DNA of 64,000 nucleotides from Pseudescherichia vulneris NBRC 102420. Lineage in GTDB: Bacteria; Pseudomonadota; Gammaproteobacteria; Enterobacterales; Enterobacteriaceae. This document shows positions 9,286 through 17,714 of the stretch, piece by piece. Position numbers and translations under genes: made by a program. Position 1 is the stretch's first letter. Each line of letters begins with the position of its first letter. The notes beneath the pieces were generated by a model. It was not told the DNA's origin, did not search any database, and was given only the letters and a program-made list of their open reading frames with translations. The stretch covers positions 62,001 to 126,000 of the forward strand of contig NZ_BBMZ01000002.1 in NCBI RefSeq assembly GCF_000759795.1, read 5' to 3'.

Positions 9286-10995
9286 TTATTTCAGCGGCGA
9301 GTTTTTACGCTCAATGCCGTAGCGCTCAAGCTCTTTGTAAGGCACGACCTTGCTCTTCTTCTTGCGTACGTCCACTACCGTCATACGGTCGGTGCAGGAG
9401 TAGCAGGGGTCGAGGCTGCCGATGATCAGCGGCGCGTCGGAGACGGTGTTGCCGCGCAGCATATAGCGCAGGGTCGGCCAGTTGGCGTAGGTCGCCGCCC
9501 GGCAGCGCCAGCGATAGAGCTTCTGGTTATCCCCGGTCATGCTCCAGTGAATATCATCCCCGCGCGGCGCTTCGGCAAAGCCAAGGGCGAAGCGGTTAGG
9601 GATATAGGTGAAGCCCTCCACCATCAGCGGGCCGCCGGGCAGATTATCCAGCCCGAACTCGATCATATTCAGGGCAGTGAGCACCTCGTTGATGCGCACC
9701 TTGAGGCGGGAGATAACGTCGCAGCCCTGCTCGCTGTGCACCTCTACCGGCAGCAGGCCGTAGCCGACAAAGGGGTGATCGGCGCGGGTGTCCCGGGCGT
9801 GGCCGCTGGCGCGCACCATCGGGCCGACGTTGCTGAAGTCGCGGGCGATCTGCGGATCGAGACGGCCAATCCCTACCGTGCGCTGCTCAATATTCGGCGT
9901 GCTCATCAAAACATCGACCAGCTCCTGCACGTCGCGGCGCATCTGGCGGGCAAGCTGCCGGGTCTGGATCATGTCATCCTTCAGCATGTCGCGACGAATG
10001 CCGCCGATCAGGTTCAGGCCGTAGGTTTTACGTGCCCCGGTGAGGATCTCCGCCATCTTCATGGAGGTCTCACGCACGCGGAAGAACTGCATAAAGCCGG
10101 AGTCGAAGCCGACGAAGTGGCAGGCCAGGCCGAGGTTCAGCAGGTGGCTGTGCAGGCGCTCCACCTCCAGCAGAATGGCGCGGATCATCTGGGCGCGCTC
10201 CGGCACCACGATGCCCATCGCGTTCTCCACCGAGGTGGTATAGGCGGTGCTGTGGGCGAAGCCGCAGATACCGCAGACGCGATCCGACAGGAAGGTCACC
10301 TCGTTGTAGCCCATGCGGGTCTCCGCCAGCTTCTCCATGCCGCGGTGGACGTAGAAGAGGCGGTAGTCGGCATCGATAATGTTTTCGCCGTCGACAAACA
10401 GGCGGAAGTGGCCCGGTTCATCGGAGGTGACGTGCAGCGGGCCAATCGGCACCACGTTGTTCTTTTTGCTGCCCAGTTCGTTAATGAACTCGTAGGTTTC
10501 GCTGTCGGTGGTCGGCGCGGGACGCTGACGGTAGTCCATGCTGTCTTTACGCAGCGGATAGAGTTCATCCGGCCAGTCGTCCGGCAGCACCAGACGACGC
10601 TCGTCCGGCAGGCCAACCGGGATCAGGCCGTACATATCGCGCACCTCACGCTCGCCCCAGACGGCGGCAGGCACGCGCGGCGTGACCGAGGGAAACTCCA
10701 GCGTGTTGGCATCAACTTCTACGCGCACGGTGATCCAGCACTTAGTGCCCTGCTCCATCGACAGCACGTAGTAGACGGCATAGCGGCCGCAAAGCTGGCG
10801 CTCGTCGTTGCCAAACAGCACCGACAGCCAGCCTCCCTGCTGGTAGTAGAGATACTCCACCACCTCTGGCAGGGCGTTCACCTTCACGGTAATGGTCAGC
10901 TGATCGCGGGTCTGCCAGGCCTCATCCAGCACCGCGCCGGGAATGGCCTGATGCAGCGCCGCGAGATAGTGCTGACCCAATTTTTCTTCAGACAT
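9286..10995 (-). CDS. hycE: HycE, hydrogenase-3 large [NiFe] subunit precursor
   Basis: Catalytic subunit of hydrogenase-3 that reduces protons to H2. The N-terminal part (about 1-160) is NuoC-like and the rest NuoD/[NiFe]-like. Nickel ligands are RVCGICGFAHS near residue 240 and DPCYSCTDR near 530; the peptide after that Arg (32 residues, ending ERKNSPLK) is the part HycI removes. With the start at MSEEKLGQHY the length is 569, equal to E. coli. The open frame continues seven codons upstream to within the end of hycD, but those residues are absent in the family. Confidence 0.96.
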   Translation of the reverse strand: MSEEKLGQHYLAALHQAIPGAVLDEAWQTRDQLTITVKVNALPEVVEYLYYQQGGWLSVLFGNDERQLCGRYAVYYVLSMEQGTKCWITVRVEVDANTLEFPSVTPRVPAAVWGEREVRDMYGLIPVGLPDERRLVLPDDWPDELYPLRKDSMDYRQRPAPTTDSETYEFINELGSKKNNVVPIGPLHVTSDEPGHFRLFVDGENIIDADYRLFYVHRGMEKLAETRMGYNEVTFLSDRVCGICGFAHSTAYTTSVENAMGIVVPERAQMIRAILLEVERLHSHLLNLGLACHFVGFDSGFMQFFRVRETSMKMAEILTGARKTYGLNLIGGIRRDMLKDDMIQTRQLARQMRRDVQELVDVLMSTPNIEQRTVGIGRLDPQIARDFSNVGPMVRASGHARDTRADHPFVGYGLLPVEVHSEQGCDVISRLKVRINEVLTALNMIEFGLDNLPGGPLMVEGFTYIPNRFALGFAEAPRGDDIHWSMTGDNQKLYRWRCRAATYANWPTLRYMLRGNTVSDAPLIIGSLDPCYSCTDRMTVVDVRKKKSKVVPYKELERYGIERKNSPLK

Positions 10996-11012
10996 GTTCA
11001 AACTCTCTTTCA

Positions 11013-11936
11013 TCACGCCGCCAGCAAGGAGACGAAGGCTAAAAATGCAAAGCCAAACCCGGCCCAGGTCACGCGGGAGGTCGCGCAGAAGCGCAGCCGC
11101 GCCATACTGTTCTCAAACAGGGCAATTACCAGCACGCCCAGCACCAGCTTGACGACGGCCACCACCAGCGCCAGCAGCAGGCCGCCCGCGCTAAAGGTCA
11201 CCATCTGCCCCCACGGCAGGAAGAGGCCAACAAACAGCTGCAATACCACCAGCTGCTTGAGGCTGATGCCCCACTTCAGCAGGGCAAAGCCGTAGCCGCT
11301 GTACTCGGTCAGCGGGCCTTCCTGCAGCTCCTGCTCGGCTTCGGCGAGATCGAACGGCAGCTTGCCCATTTCGATAAAGGTGGCGAAGGCGCAGGCGCAG
11401 AGCGCCAGCAGGAGCGGAATGCTACGCCCAACGGGCCAGGACCAGAGCGTGGCGGTCATGGTGCTGATATGGGTCGAGCCCGCCACCAGCGCCACGACCC
11501 ACAGGTCGAGAAGAAGGATCGGCTCTACTAATACGCCGAGCATCGCCTCACGGCTGGCTCCGAGGCCGGTAAAGGGGCTGCCGGTATCGAGCCCGGCGAT
11601 GGCAAAGAAGAAGCGGGCAATGGCGAAGAGGTAGATCAGGGTGATGAGATCCCCCAGCGCCGGTAGCGGCGAGGCCACGGTCACCACCGGCAGCGCGGTG
11701 GCGATGGTCAGCATCACGCCGATCATCACAAAAGGCATCAGGCGGAATACCCAGCTGGCATCCGCCGGGGCGACGCTCTGACGCCCCAGCAGCTTGATCA
11801 GATCCCGGTACTCTTGCAGTACCCCTGGCCCACGGCGGTTATGCAGGCGGGCACGGGCCACGCGGCTTATCCCGGACAGCAGCGGCGCAAAGGCAAAGAG
11901 CACCAGCGCCTGAAGTAACGGATAGAGAACGCTCAT
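11013..11936 (-). CDS. hycD: HycD, membrane anchor subunit (NuoH-like)
   Basis: Integral membrane protein of 307 residues, related to NuoH, that anchors the soluble hydrogenase-3 arm. About eight hydrophobic segments are visible. The cytoplasmic loop with EMGKLPFDLAEAEQEL is the typical NuoH quinone-side loop and holds conserved acidic residues. Only two bases separate it from hycC. In E. coli its membrane arm partner is HycC. Confidence 0.95.
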   Translation of the reverse strand: MSVLYPLLQALVLFAFAPLLSGISRVARARLHNRRGPGVLQEYRDLIKLLGRQSVAPADASWVFRLMPFVMIGVMLTIATALPVVTVASPLPALGDLITLIYLFAIARFFFAIAGLDTGSPFTGLGASREAMLGVLVEPILLLDLWVVALVAGSTHISTMTATLWSWPVGRSIPLLLALCACAFATFIEMGKLPFDLAEAEQELQEGPLTEYSGYGFALLKWGISLKQLVVLQLFVGLFLPWGQMVTFSAGGLLLALVVAVVKLVLGVLVIALFENSMARLRFCATSRVTWAGFGFAFLAFVSLLAA

Positions 11937-11938
11937 GT

Positions 11939-13765
11939 TCAGGCTCCTCGTGAAATAACAATAACCACCAGCACCGCCAGCTCGACCAGCGCCAGGCGAC
12001 GAACCAGCGCCGGAGCAGCGTGCTGCCAGACCGGCATCAGCGCCACCGGGTTGAGCCGCTTACGCAGGCCGAGCACCGGCGCAAAGGCCTCTTTCACCGG
12101 CATTGCGAAACCGTGCGCGGTGATCACCATCGACTGTTCATGCTCGTAGCCGCACGCCCAGGCCGCACCGCGCGAGCGCGACGGCAGGCGGTGACCTTTG
12201 AACAGCATCATGATGATGAACGGCAGCAGCGGGCAGGCGATCAGCAGCAGGGCAATCATCGGCTGCGAAACGACGCTTGTGGTAGTGAGCGGTAACGGCA
12301 CCGCGGCGGAGAGCAGCGGCAGCAGCCACGGCGAAGCGATGCCGCCGATGAGACAGCACACAGCCAGCCCGACAACAGAGGCGGTCATCAGCCACGGCGC
12401 GCGACGGGCATTGGCGGCTTCCGGCGTACGCGGTGCGCCAAGGAAAGTGACGCCGTAGACCTTGGCCATACACATCACCGCCAGCGCGCCGGTGATCGCC
12501 AGTCCTACCGCCAGCAGCGGGCCGAGCAGGCGGGCGATAAAGAGGTCGCTGCTGCTCAGGGAGAAGAAGCCCTGGTAAATCACCCACTCACCGGCAAAGC
12601 CGTTCAGCGGCGGCAGCCCGGCCATCGCCATCAGCCCCACCAGCATCATCAGAGAGATAACCGGCATCCGTTTTCCGATGCCGCCGAGCTTCTCAATATC
12701 GCGATGGCCGGTAGTGAACCAGACGCTGCCCGCACCCAGCAGCAGCAGGGTTTTAAACAGACTGTGGTTGATGAGGTGATAGAGGCCACCCACCAGGCCC
12801 AGCGCAATCAGCGCCGGTTGGCCGAGGGCGACCCCGGTCAGGCCAGCGCCGAGACCCAGCAGAATAATGCCGATATTTTCCAGAGTGTGGTACGCCAGCA
12901 GGCGCTGGATGTTGTGCTCCATCAGGGCATAGAGGCCGCCGACAAACGCGGTCACCGCTCCGAGCAGCAGCAGGCCGAGCCCCCACCACAGCGGCATGGC
13001 CTGCCCGGCCAGCAGCGGCAGGACAAAGAGACCAAACAGCCCGACCTTCATCACCACGCCGGAGAAGAGCGCGGCGGCAGGGGCATCGGCCCCGGCATGC
13101 GCCTGCGGTACCCAGCCGTGCAAGGGGATAATTCCCGCCAGCATGCCGAATCCCACCAGCCAGAGCAGCCAGATCGCCGTTCCCGGACCCTCATCAACGA
13201 AGCGCGCGGCGAGGCCAGTAATCTCCAGCGTGCCGTAGCGCTGCCACAGCAGCCAGCAGGCCGCAGCCAGCAGTAGCGTTCCGATGCGGCCCTGGGTAAA
13301 CCACAGCTTGCCGGACTGCGCGCAGCCAGTAAGAAACGCGCCGCACAGCGCCATGATCTCTGCCATCACCACCAGGGTAAGCAGATCGCTGGCGACGATA
13401 GTGCAGACCGCCGCCGCCATCAGCAGATTGACCAGCAGGCCGTTAACCTTCACCTGCGCATGTCGGTGCCACGCCACGTTATAGAGGCTGATAAAAAACC
13501 CCGGCAGGGCGATCGCCAGCAGCCAGACGGCGTTGAGCGGCGTCAGGCGGATCAGCTGAGGCAGGTAGAGCACCGCGCTCTCCCCGCTTGCGGTTCTGCC
13601 GGTTAACAGCCCGGCAGCCACGGCGATCACCATTCCGCAGGCCACCGCTCCGCCAACGCCGGCCAGCAGGCCGCTTAAGCCGCGGTGAAACGAAAAAAGC
13701 AACGCCAGCACCGCCGCCGCAACAAACAGCAGGACGGCCAGGTCGATCAGCATAAATGCGCTCAT
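11939..13765 (-). CDS. hycC: HycC, antiporter-like membrane subunit (NuoL-like)
   Basis: Large hydrophobic protein (608 residues, about 14-16 membrane segments) of the NuoL/MrpA antiporter family. It contains the conserved lysine/histidine-rich transmembrane segments, for example around HTLENIGIILLGLG and YHLINHSLFKTLLLLGAGSV. It overlaps hycB by four bases. It may couple H2 evolution to ion movement, which is still debated for FHL-1. Confidence 0.96.
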   Translation of the reverse strand: MSAFMLIDLAVLLFVAAAVLALLFSFHRGLSGLLAGVGGAVACGMVIAVAAGLLTGRTASGESAVLYLPQLIRLTPLNAVWLLAIALPGFFISLYNVAWHRHAQVKVNGLLVNLLMAAAVCTIVASDLLTLVVMAEIMALCGAFLTGCAQSGKLWFTQGRIGTLLLAAACWLLWQRYGTLEITGLAARFVDEGPGTAIWLLWLVGFGMLAGIIPLHGWVPQAHAGADAPAAALFSGVVMKVGLFGLFVLPLLAGQAMPLWWGLGLLLLGAVTAFVGGLYALMEHNIQRLLAYHTLENIGIILLGLGAGLTGVALGQPALIALGLVGGLYHLINHSLFKTLLLLGAGSVWFTTGHRDIEKLGGIGKRMPVISLMMLVGLMAMAGLPPLNGFAGEWVIYQGFFSLSSSDLFIARLLGPLLAVGLAITGALAVMCMAKVYGVTFLGAPRTPEAANARRAPWLMTASVVGLAVCCLIGGIASPWLLPLLSAAVPLPLTTTSVVSQPMIALLLIACPLLPFIIMMLFKGHRLPSRSRGAAWACGYEHEQSMVITAHGFAMPVKEAFAPVLGLRKRLNPVALMPVWQHAAPALVRRLALVELAVLVVIVISRGA

Positions 13766-14367
13766 TTCGCGCCTCCTTGCAGGTTGAGCAGCGAGAGGTC
13801 GCCATAGTCGCCGTTGAGGGTCAGCTCGCGCTTGCGTTTGCTGGCCCGGGCGATATCCAGCGAATTTACCATCCGCAGCGCGCCGGTTGGGCAGGTGCGG
13901 ATGCAGGCCGGGCCGTTCTCATCGAAATCGCAGAGATCGCACTTCACCGCCACGGCGCGTATGCCGGGCACCCAGTCGAGCAGGGAGCTGACGCGAGCAG
14001 GGGCAGGCGGCGCGGGGGGCGCTTTCGGTGAGTTGGCGTTAGCCGGAATATGCAGCGGACGGCTGCCGCTCATCTCAATCGCGCCGAAAGGACAGGCGAT
14101 TGCGCACAGCTTGCAGCTCACGCACAGGCTCTCATTGAGCTGTACCGCGCCGTCCACGCGATTGATCGCATTGACCGGGCAGACCCCGGCGCAGGGCGCA
14201 TCCTCACAGTGGTGACAAAGTTGCGGGGCAGACTCTTTGGCGCTGCGCATCACGCTCAGGCGGGGCATCGATTGCAGCCCGTGCTGGCGGTGCGTCTCTG
14301 AGCAGGCGGCTTCACAGGTGTGGCAGCCGATACAGAGCGTGGCGTCAGCAATAACAAAACGATTCAC
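13762..14367 (-). CDS. hycB: HycB, ferredoxin-like electron carrier of FHL
   Basis: Four-cluster iron-sulfur protein (201 residues) that links formate dehydrogenase H to the hydrogenase. Motifs in order: CIGCHTCEAAC, CHHCEDAPCAGVC, CVSCKLCAIAC and CDLCDFDENGPACIRTC. A Pro/Ala-rich stretch near residues 113-125 separates the third and fourth. It is a close relative of HydN at the other end of the block. It follows hycA after an 80-base gap with FhlA-like sequences. Confidence 0.95.
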   Translation of the reverse strand: MNRFVIADATLCIGCHTCEAACSETHRQHGLQSMPRLSVMRSAKESAPQLCHHCEDAPCAGVCPVNAINRVDGAVQLNESLCVSCKLCAIACPFGAIEMSGSRPLHIPANANSPKAPPAPPAPARVSSLLDWVPGIRAVAVKCDLCDFDENGPACIRTCPTGALRMVNSLDIARASKRKRELTLNGDYGDLSLLNLQGGAK

Positions 14368-14381
14368 CGGACACTCCTCAG

Positions 14382-14440
14382 GTGGTCATTTTTGACGAAA
14401 TCGTGCCGACGGCCTGTCATTTCGACACTCCTCGACACGG
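14382..14440 (-). promoter_or_regulatory. FhlA-type site in the hycA-hycB gap
   Basis: The gap contains TGTCATTTCGAC (14415-14426) and an opposed GACGAAAT (14394-14401). These are half-sites of the CATTTCG...CGAAATG pattern reported for FhlA. In E. coli an FhlA-responsive sequence is also found between hycA and hycB. No sigma54 -24/-12 pair was found here, so it may act on the hyc promoter upstream of hycA. Confidence 0.5.
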
Positions 14441-14447
14441 CAGGCAT

Positions 14448-14915
14448 TCAGGCCACCGAGGCCTGGGCGGATTGATTGACGAGCTGGCGGAGATCCACCG
14501 GCGTGTCCTGCTGAATAGCTGAATACAGGCCGTTGTAAACTGGACCGATCTTCTCTAAGTAGTGCTCCAGCACCTGGGCGCGGTCGCGGTTGTTGATCCG
14601 GCCATCAATGCGGCCGTCCTGCGCCAGCTGGGCCTCGGCAATCAGCAGCTGCTCGCCGCCGTTTTTGCTCTCCACCCGATAGTGGATGGTGTGGCTGTTA
14701 AAGCCGTCCGCCAGGGCGACGGTAATAAGGAAGTGTTCGAACAGCACAAAGCAGAGATCCCGCTCCGGCGCGCAGTACATGCCGTGATGCAGGTGGGCTT
14801 TGGAGAGCGTAATGCCCTGAACCAGCGAGTTGCAGTAAGCCTGCCACTCCTCTTGCAGGCGATGGTGCCGTTCGGCAATGAAGTCAGCTTTTTCGCTAAT
14901 TTCCCAAATGGTCAT
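14448..14915 (-). CDS. hycA: HycA, negative regulator of FhlA-dependent transcription
   Basis: Small regulatory protein of 155 residues. In E. coli HycA counteracts FhlA and lowers expression of the formate regulon. No DNA-binding motif is evident; the call rests on similarity (start MTIWEISEKADFIAERHHRLQEEW) and position as first gene of the hyc operon. Its mRNA starts at the sigma54 element about 35-50 bases upstream. Confidence 0.93.
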   Translation of the reverse strand: MTIWEISEKADFIAERHHRLQEEWQAYCNSLVQGITLSKAHLHHGMYCAPERDLCFVLFEHFLITVALADGFNSHTIHYRVESKNGGEQLLIAEAQLAQDGRIDGRINNRDRAQVLEHYLEKIGPVYNGLYSAIQQDTPVDLRQLVNQSAQASVA

Positions 14916-14950
14916 TTCAGGTTACCCGGTTAGTTGTGACCAGCCGATAT

Positions 14951-14966
14951 AGCACTTTTCATGCCA
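14951..14966 (-). promoter_or_regulatory. sigma54 promoter of the hyc operon
   Basis: On the minus strand the sequence TGGCATGAAAAGTGCT has GG and GC separated by exactly ten bases, the sigma54 -24/-12 arrangement. It lies 36 bases before the hycA start codon. The equivalent E. coli promoter needs FhlA and formate. Confidence 0.9.
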
Positions 14967-14971
14967 TTTTT

Positions 14972-14984
14972 TAAATTATTGATT
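14972..14984. promoter_or_regulatory. IHF site between hyc and hyp promoters
   Basis: The minus strand reads AATCAATAATTTA, a full match to the IHF consensus WATCAANNNNTTR, in an AT-rich stretch between the two divergent sigma54 promoters. IHF bending of this gap is established for E. coli hyc; the site here is inferred from the match. Confidence 0.75.
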
Positions 14985-15009
14985 TTTATTAAAATTAACT
15001 GAATGGCAG

Positions 15010-15046
15010 TGTCATTTCGTCAGCGTCGACATCGTCAGTAACGTCG
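15010..15046. promoter_or_regulatory. FhlA upstream activating sequence shared by hyc and hyp
   Basis: Contains TGTCATTTCG at 15010-15019, followed by GTCAGCGTCGACATCGTCAG and a further ACGTCG. The first ten bases are identical to a segment of the hycA-hycB gap (14415-14424). Its place between the two divergent sigma54 promoters fits the E. coli FhlA site. Confidence 0.65.
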
Positions 15047-15057
15047 TTTTCGTTGGC

Positions 15058-15073
15058 TGGCACCGTTATTGCA
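15058..15073 (+). promoter_or_regulatory. sigma54 promoter of the hyp operon
   Basis: TGGCACCGTTATTGCA is a full match to the sigma54 -24/-12 consensus (TGGCAC-N5-TTGCA). It ends 30 bases before the hypA start codon. The AACGGGAGG ribosome-binding sequence lies between. Confidence 0.93.
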
Positions 15074-15103
15074 TTATCGGCGCTGTGAATAACGGGAGGC
15101 CCT

Positions 15104-15454
15104 ATGCACGAAATAACCCTATGCCAGCGGGCGCTGGAGCTTATTGAGCAGCAGGCGGCGGCGCATGGCGCACGGCGGGTGACCGGCGTATGGCTGAAGA
15201 TAGGCGCGTTCTCCTGCGTGGAGAGCAGCGCCCTCACCTTCTGCTTTGAGCTGGTATGCCGGGGCACGCTGGCGGAAGGCTGCACGCTGCATCTCGATGA
15301 GCAGCAGGCGGAGTGCTGGTGCGAAAACTGCCAGCAGTATGTGACCCTGCTGAGCCAGCGGGTGCGTCGCTGCCCCCAGTGCCAGAGCAACATGTTGCAG
15401 ATCGTGGCCGACGACGGCCTGCAGATCCAGCGACTCGAAATTGAACAGGAGTAG
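15104..15454 (+). CDS. hypA: HypA, nickel metallochaperone
   Basis: HypA (116 residues) delivers nickel to hydrogenase-3 with HypB. It begins MHEITLCQ, with the N-terminal Met-His-Glu that binds nickel. A zinc site is formed by CENC and CPQC in the C-terminal half. GGGAGG precedes the ATG at good distance. It is the first gene of hypABCDE and three bases separate it from hypB. Confidence 0.95.
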   Translation: MHEITLCQRALELIEQQAAAHGARRVTGVWLKIGAFSCVESSALTFCFELVCRGTLAEGCTLHLDEQQAECWCENCQQYVTLLSQRVRRCPQCQSNMLQIVADDGLQIQRLEIEQE

Positions 15455-15457
15455 ACT

Positions 15458-16330
15458 ATGTGTAGTACCTGCGGCTGCGGCGAAGGCAATCTCTATATAG
15501 AGGGCGATGAGCACCGCCCTCACTCGCCATTTCGCAGCGCCCCCTTCGCCCCTGCCCTGCGCAGCGGCCAGGCGATTACCGGGGTGAAAACGTCATCCTT
15601 TACCCCCGCCCGGACGCCGGAAGGCGATCTCCACTACGGCCACGGCGTTGCCGGAACCCATGCGCCGGGCATGAGCCAGCGGCGGATGCTGGAGATCGAG
15701 ATCGACGTCTTAGCCAAAAACAACCACCTTGCCGCCCGCAACCGCGCCCGCTTTGCCGCGAAGCAGCAGCTGGTGCTTAATCTGGTCTCCAGCCCCGGCG
15801 CGGGTAAAACCACCCTGCTGAGCGAAACGCTGCTGCGGCTGAAAGGTAACGTTCCCTGTGCGGTGATCGAGGGCGATCAGCAGACCGTCAACGACGCAGC
15901 ACGCATTCGCGCCACCGGCACCCCGGCCATCCAGGTCAATACCGGCAAAGGCTGCCATCTGGACGCGCAGATGATCGCCGACGCCGCCCCGCGCCTGCCG
16001 CTGGCCAACGGCGGGATTTTGTTTATCGAGAACGTCGGCAACCTGGTCTGCCCGGCCAGTTTCGATCTTGGCGAACGCCATAAGGTGGCGGTGCTGTCGG
16101 TCACCGAAGGCGAAGACAAGCCGCTCAAATATCCGCATATGTTTGCCGCCGCCTCGCTGATGCTGCTTAACAAAATCGACCTGCTGCCCTACCTCCACTT
16201 TGATGTGGAAAAATGCCTCGCCAGCGCCAGGGCGGTGAACCCGGACATTGAGATTATCCAGCTCTCCGCCACCAGCGGCGAAGGCATGGACCAGTGGCTG
16301 GCCTGGCTGGAGGCGCAGCCATGTGCATAG
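15458..16330 (+). CDS. hypB: HypB, GTPase for nickel insertion
   Basis: GTPase of 290 residues that drives nickel insertion into the hydrogenase large subunit. The N-terminus MCSTCGCG is the high-affinity nickel site of the E. coli type. The P-loop SSPGAGKTT is near residue 112, and GKGCHLD holds the Cys-His of the metal site at the GTPase domain. A linker of about 90 residues with a few His lies between. Its last ten bases overlap hypC. Confidence 0.95.
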   Translation: MCSTCGCGEGNLYIEGDEHRPHSPFRSAPFAPALRSGQAITGVKTSSFTPARTPEGDLHYGHGVAGTHAPGMSQRRMLEIEIDVLAKNNHLAARNRARFAAKQQLVLNLVSSPGAGKTTLLSETLLRLKGNVPCAVIEGDQQTVNDAARIRATGTPAIQVNTGKGCHLDAQMIADAAPRLPLANGGILFIENVGNLVCPASFDLGERHKVAVLSVTEGEDKPLKYPHMFAAASLMLLNKIDLLPYLHFDVEKCLASARAVNPDIEIIQLSATSGEGMDQWLAWLEAQPCA

Positions 16331-16593
16331 GCGTACCCGGACAGATCAGCGCCATCGACGGGCTACAGGCGAAGGTTGAGGTGTGCGGCATCCAGCGCGA
16401 CGTCGATTTAACCTTGGTGGGCAGCGTGGATGAGTCCGGCTGCTCCCGCCTCGGCCAGTGGGTGCTGGTCCACGTCGGCTTCGCCATGAGCGTGATCGAC
16501 GAAGCCGAGGCCCGCGACACCCTGGCGGCGCTGCAAAACATGTTTGAGGTCGAGCCAGACGTCGGCGCGCTTTTGTATGGGGAGAGTGCCTGA
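16321..16593 (+). CDS. hypC: HypC, hydrogenase maturation chaperone
   Basis: HypC (90 residues) works with HypD in assembling the Fe(CN)2CO group and hands it to the HycE precursor. The essential N-terminal Cys is present in MCIGVPGQ. The start lies inside the end of hypB (ten-base overlap), giving the exact family N-terminus. Its stop TGA shares a base with the hypD ATG. Confidence 0.95.
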   Translation: MCIGVPGQISAIDGLQAKVEVCGIQRDVDLTLVGSVDESGCSRLGQWVLVHVGFAMSVIDEAEARDTLAALQNMFEVEPDVGALLYGESA

Positions 16594-17714
16594 TGCGCTT
16601 CGTTGATGAGTATCGCGCTCCGGAAGCGGTGATGCAGCTGCTTGAACGCTTACGCGACCGTGCCCGCCGTCTCGACTACACCCCGGCGCGCCCGCTACGG
16701 ATTATGGAGGTGTGCGGGGGACATACGCACGCCATCTTTAAGTTTGGCCTCGACCAGCTGCTGCCGGAAAACATCGAGTTTATTCACGGTCCCGGCTGCC
16801 CGGTCTGCGTCCTGCCGATGGGGCGCATCGATGCCTGCGTGGAGATTGCCAGCCGTCCGGAGGTGATCTTCTGTACCTTTGGCGACGCCATTCGCGTTCC
16901 GGGAAAAAATGGCTCGCTGCTGGCGGCGAAATCACGCGGGGCCGACGTGCGCATGGTCTACTCGCCGATGGATGCACTGAAGCTTGCCGAAGCCAATCCC
17001 GATCGCAAGGTGGTCTTTTTTGGGCTGGGATTTGAGACCACTATGCCCGCCACCGCCGTGACCCTGGAGCAGGCTCGTGCCCGCAACCTCACCAACTTCT
17101 TCTTCTTTTGCCAGCATATTACCCTCGGCCCTACGCTGCGCAGCCTGCTGGAGCAGCCGGATAACAGCATCGACGCCTTTTTGGCCCCCGGCCACGTCAG
17201 CATGGTGACCGGCACGGCGGCCTACGGCTTCATCGCCGATGAGTTTCAGCGTCCATTAGTGGTGGCTGGATTCGAACCACTTGATCTACTGCAAGGCGTG
17301 ATGATGCTGGTTGAGCAGAAAATAGCAGCCTGTAGCCGGGTAGAGAACCAATATCGGCGGGTGGTGCCCGACAACGGCAATCCGCTGGCGCAGCAGGCTA
17401 TCGCCAGGGTGTTTACCGTTGAGGGCGAAAGCGAGTGGCGCGGGCTGGGCGTGATTGCCCACTCCGGGGTGCGTCTCAGCGATGCGTTCCGGCGCTTCGA
17501 TGCCGAAACGCATTTTCAGCTCTGTCCGCAGCAGACCTACGACGATCCGCGCGCCCGCTGCGGCGAGGTACTGACAGGTCGCTGTAAGCCGCACCAGTGC
17601 CCGCTGTTTGGTCAAACCTGCAATCCACAAACCGCCTTCGGCGCGCTGATGGTCTCTTCTGAAGGGGCGTGCGCCGCCTGGTATCACTATCGCGCCCAGG
17701 AGTGTGAAGTATGA
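16593..17714 (+). CDS. hypD: HypD, iron-sulfur scaffold for the Fe(CN)2CO group
   Basis: HypD of 373 residues. Key motifs are CGGHTHAIFKFG (iron-binding Cys), GPGCPVCVLPMGRID, GFETTMPATA and the C-terminal Cys-rich stretch (CGEVLTGRCKPHQCPLFGQTC) that holds the [4Fe-4S] cluster. It shares one base with hypC and overlaps hypE by four, so the five hyp genes form a tightly coupled unit. Confidence 0.96.
   Translation: MRFVDEYRAPEAVMQLLERLRDRARRLDYTPARPLRIMEVCGGHTHAIFKFGLDQLLPENIEFIHGPGCPVCVLPMGRIDACVEIASRPEVIFCTFGDAIRVPGKNGSLLAAKSRGADVRMVYSPMDALKLAEANPDRKVVFFGLGFETTMPATAVTLEQARARNLTNFFFFCQHITLGPTLRSLLEQPDNSIDAFLAPGHVSMVTGTAAYGFIADEFQRPLVVAGFEPLDLLQGVMMLVEQKIAACSRVENQYRRVVPDNGNPLAQQAIARVFTVEGESEWRGLGVIAHSGVRLSDAFRRFDAETHFQLCPQQTYDDPRARCGEVLTGRCKPHQCPLFGQTCNPQTAFGALMVSSEGACAAWYHYRAQECEV

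Noticed and set aside
9172-11295. Long plus-strand open frame (707 codons) opposite hycE
   Set aside because: It is antisense to a well-conserved gene in GC-rich DNA, gives no recognisable protein and has no ribosome site; a codon-bias shadow.
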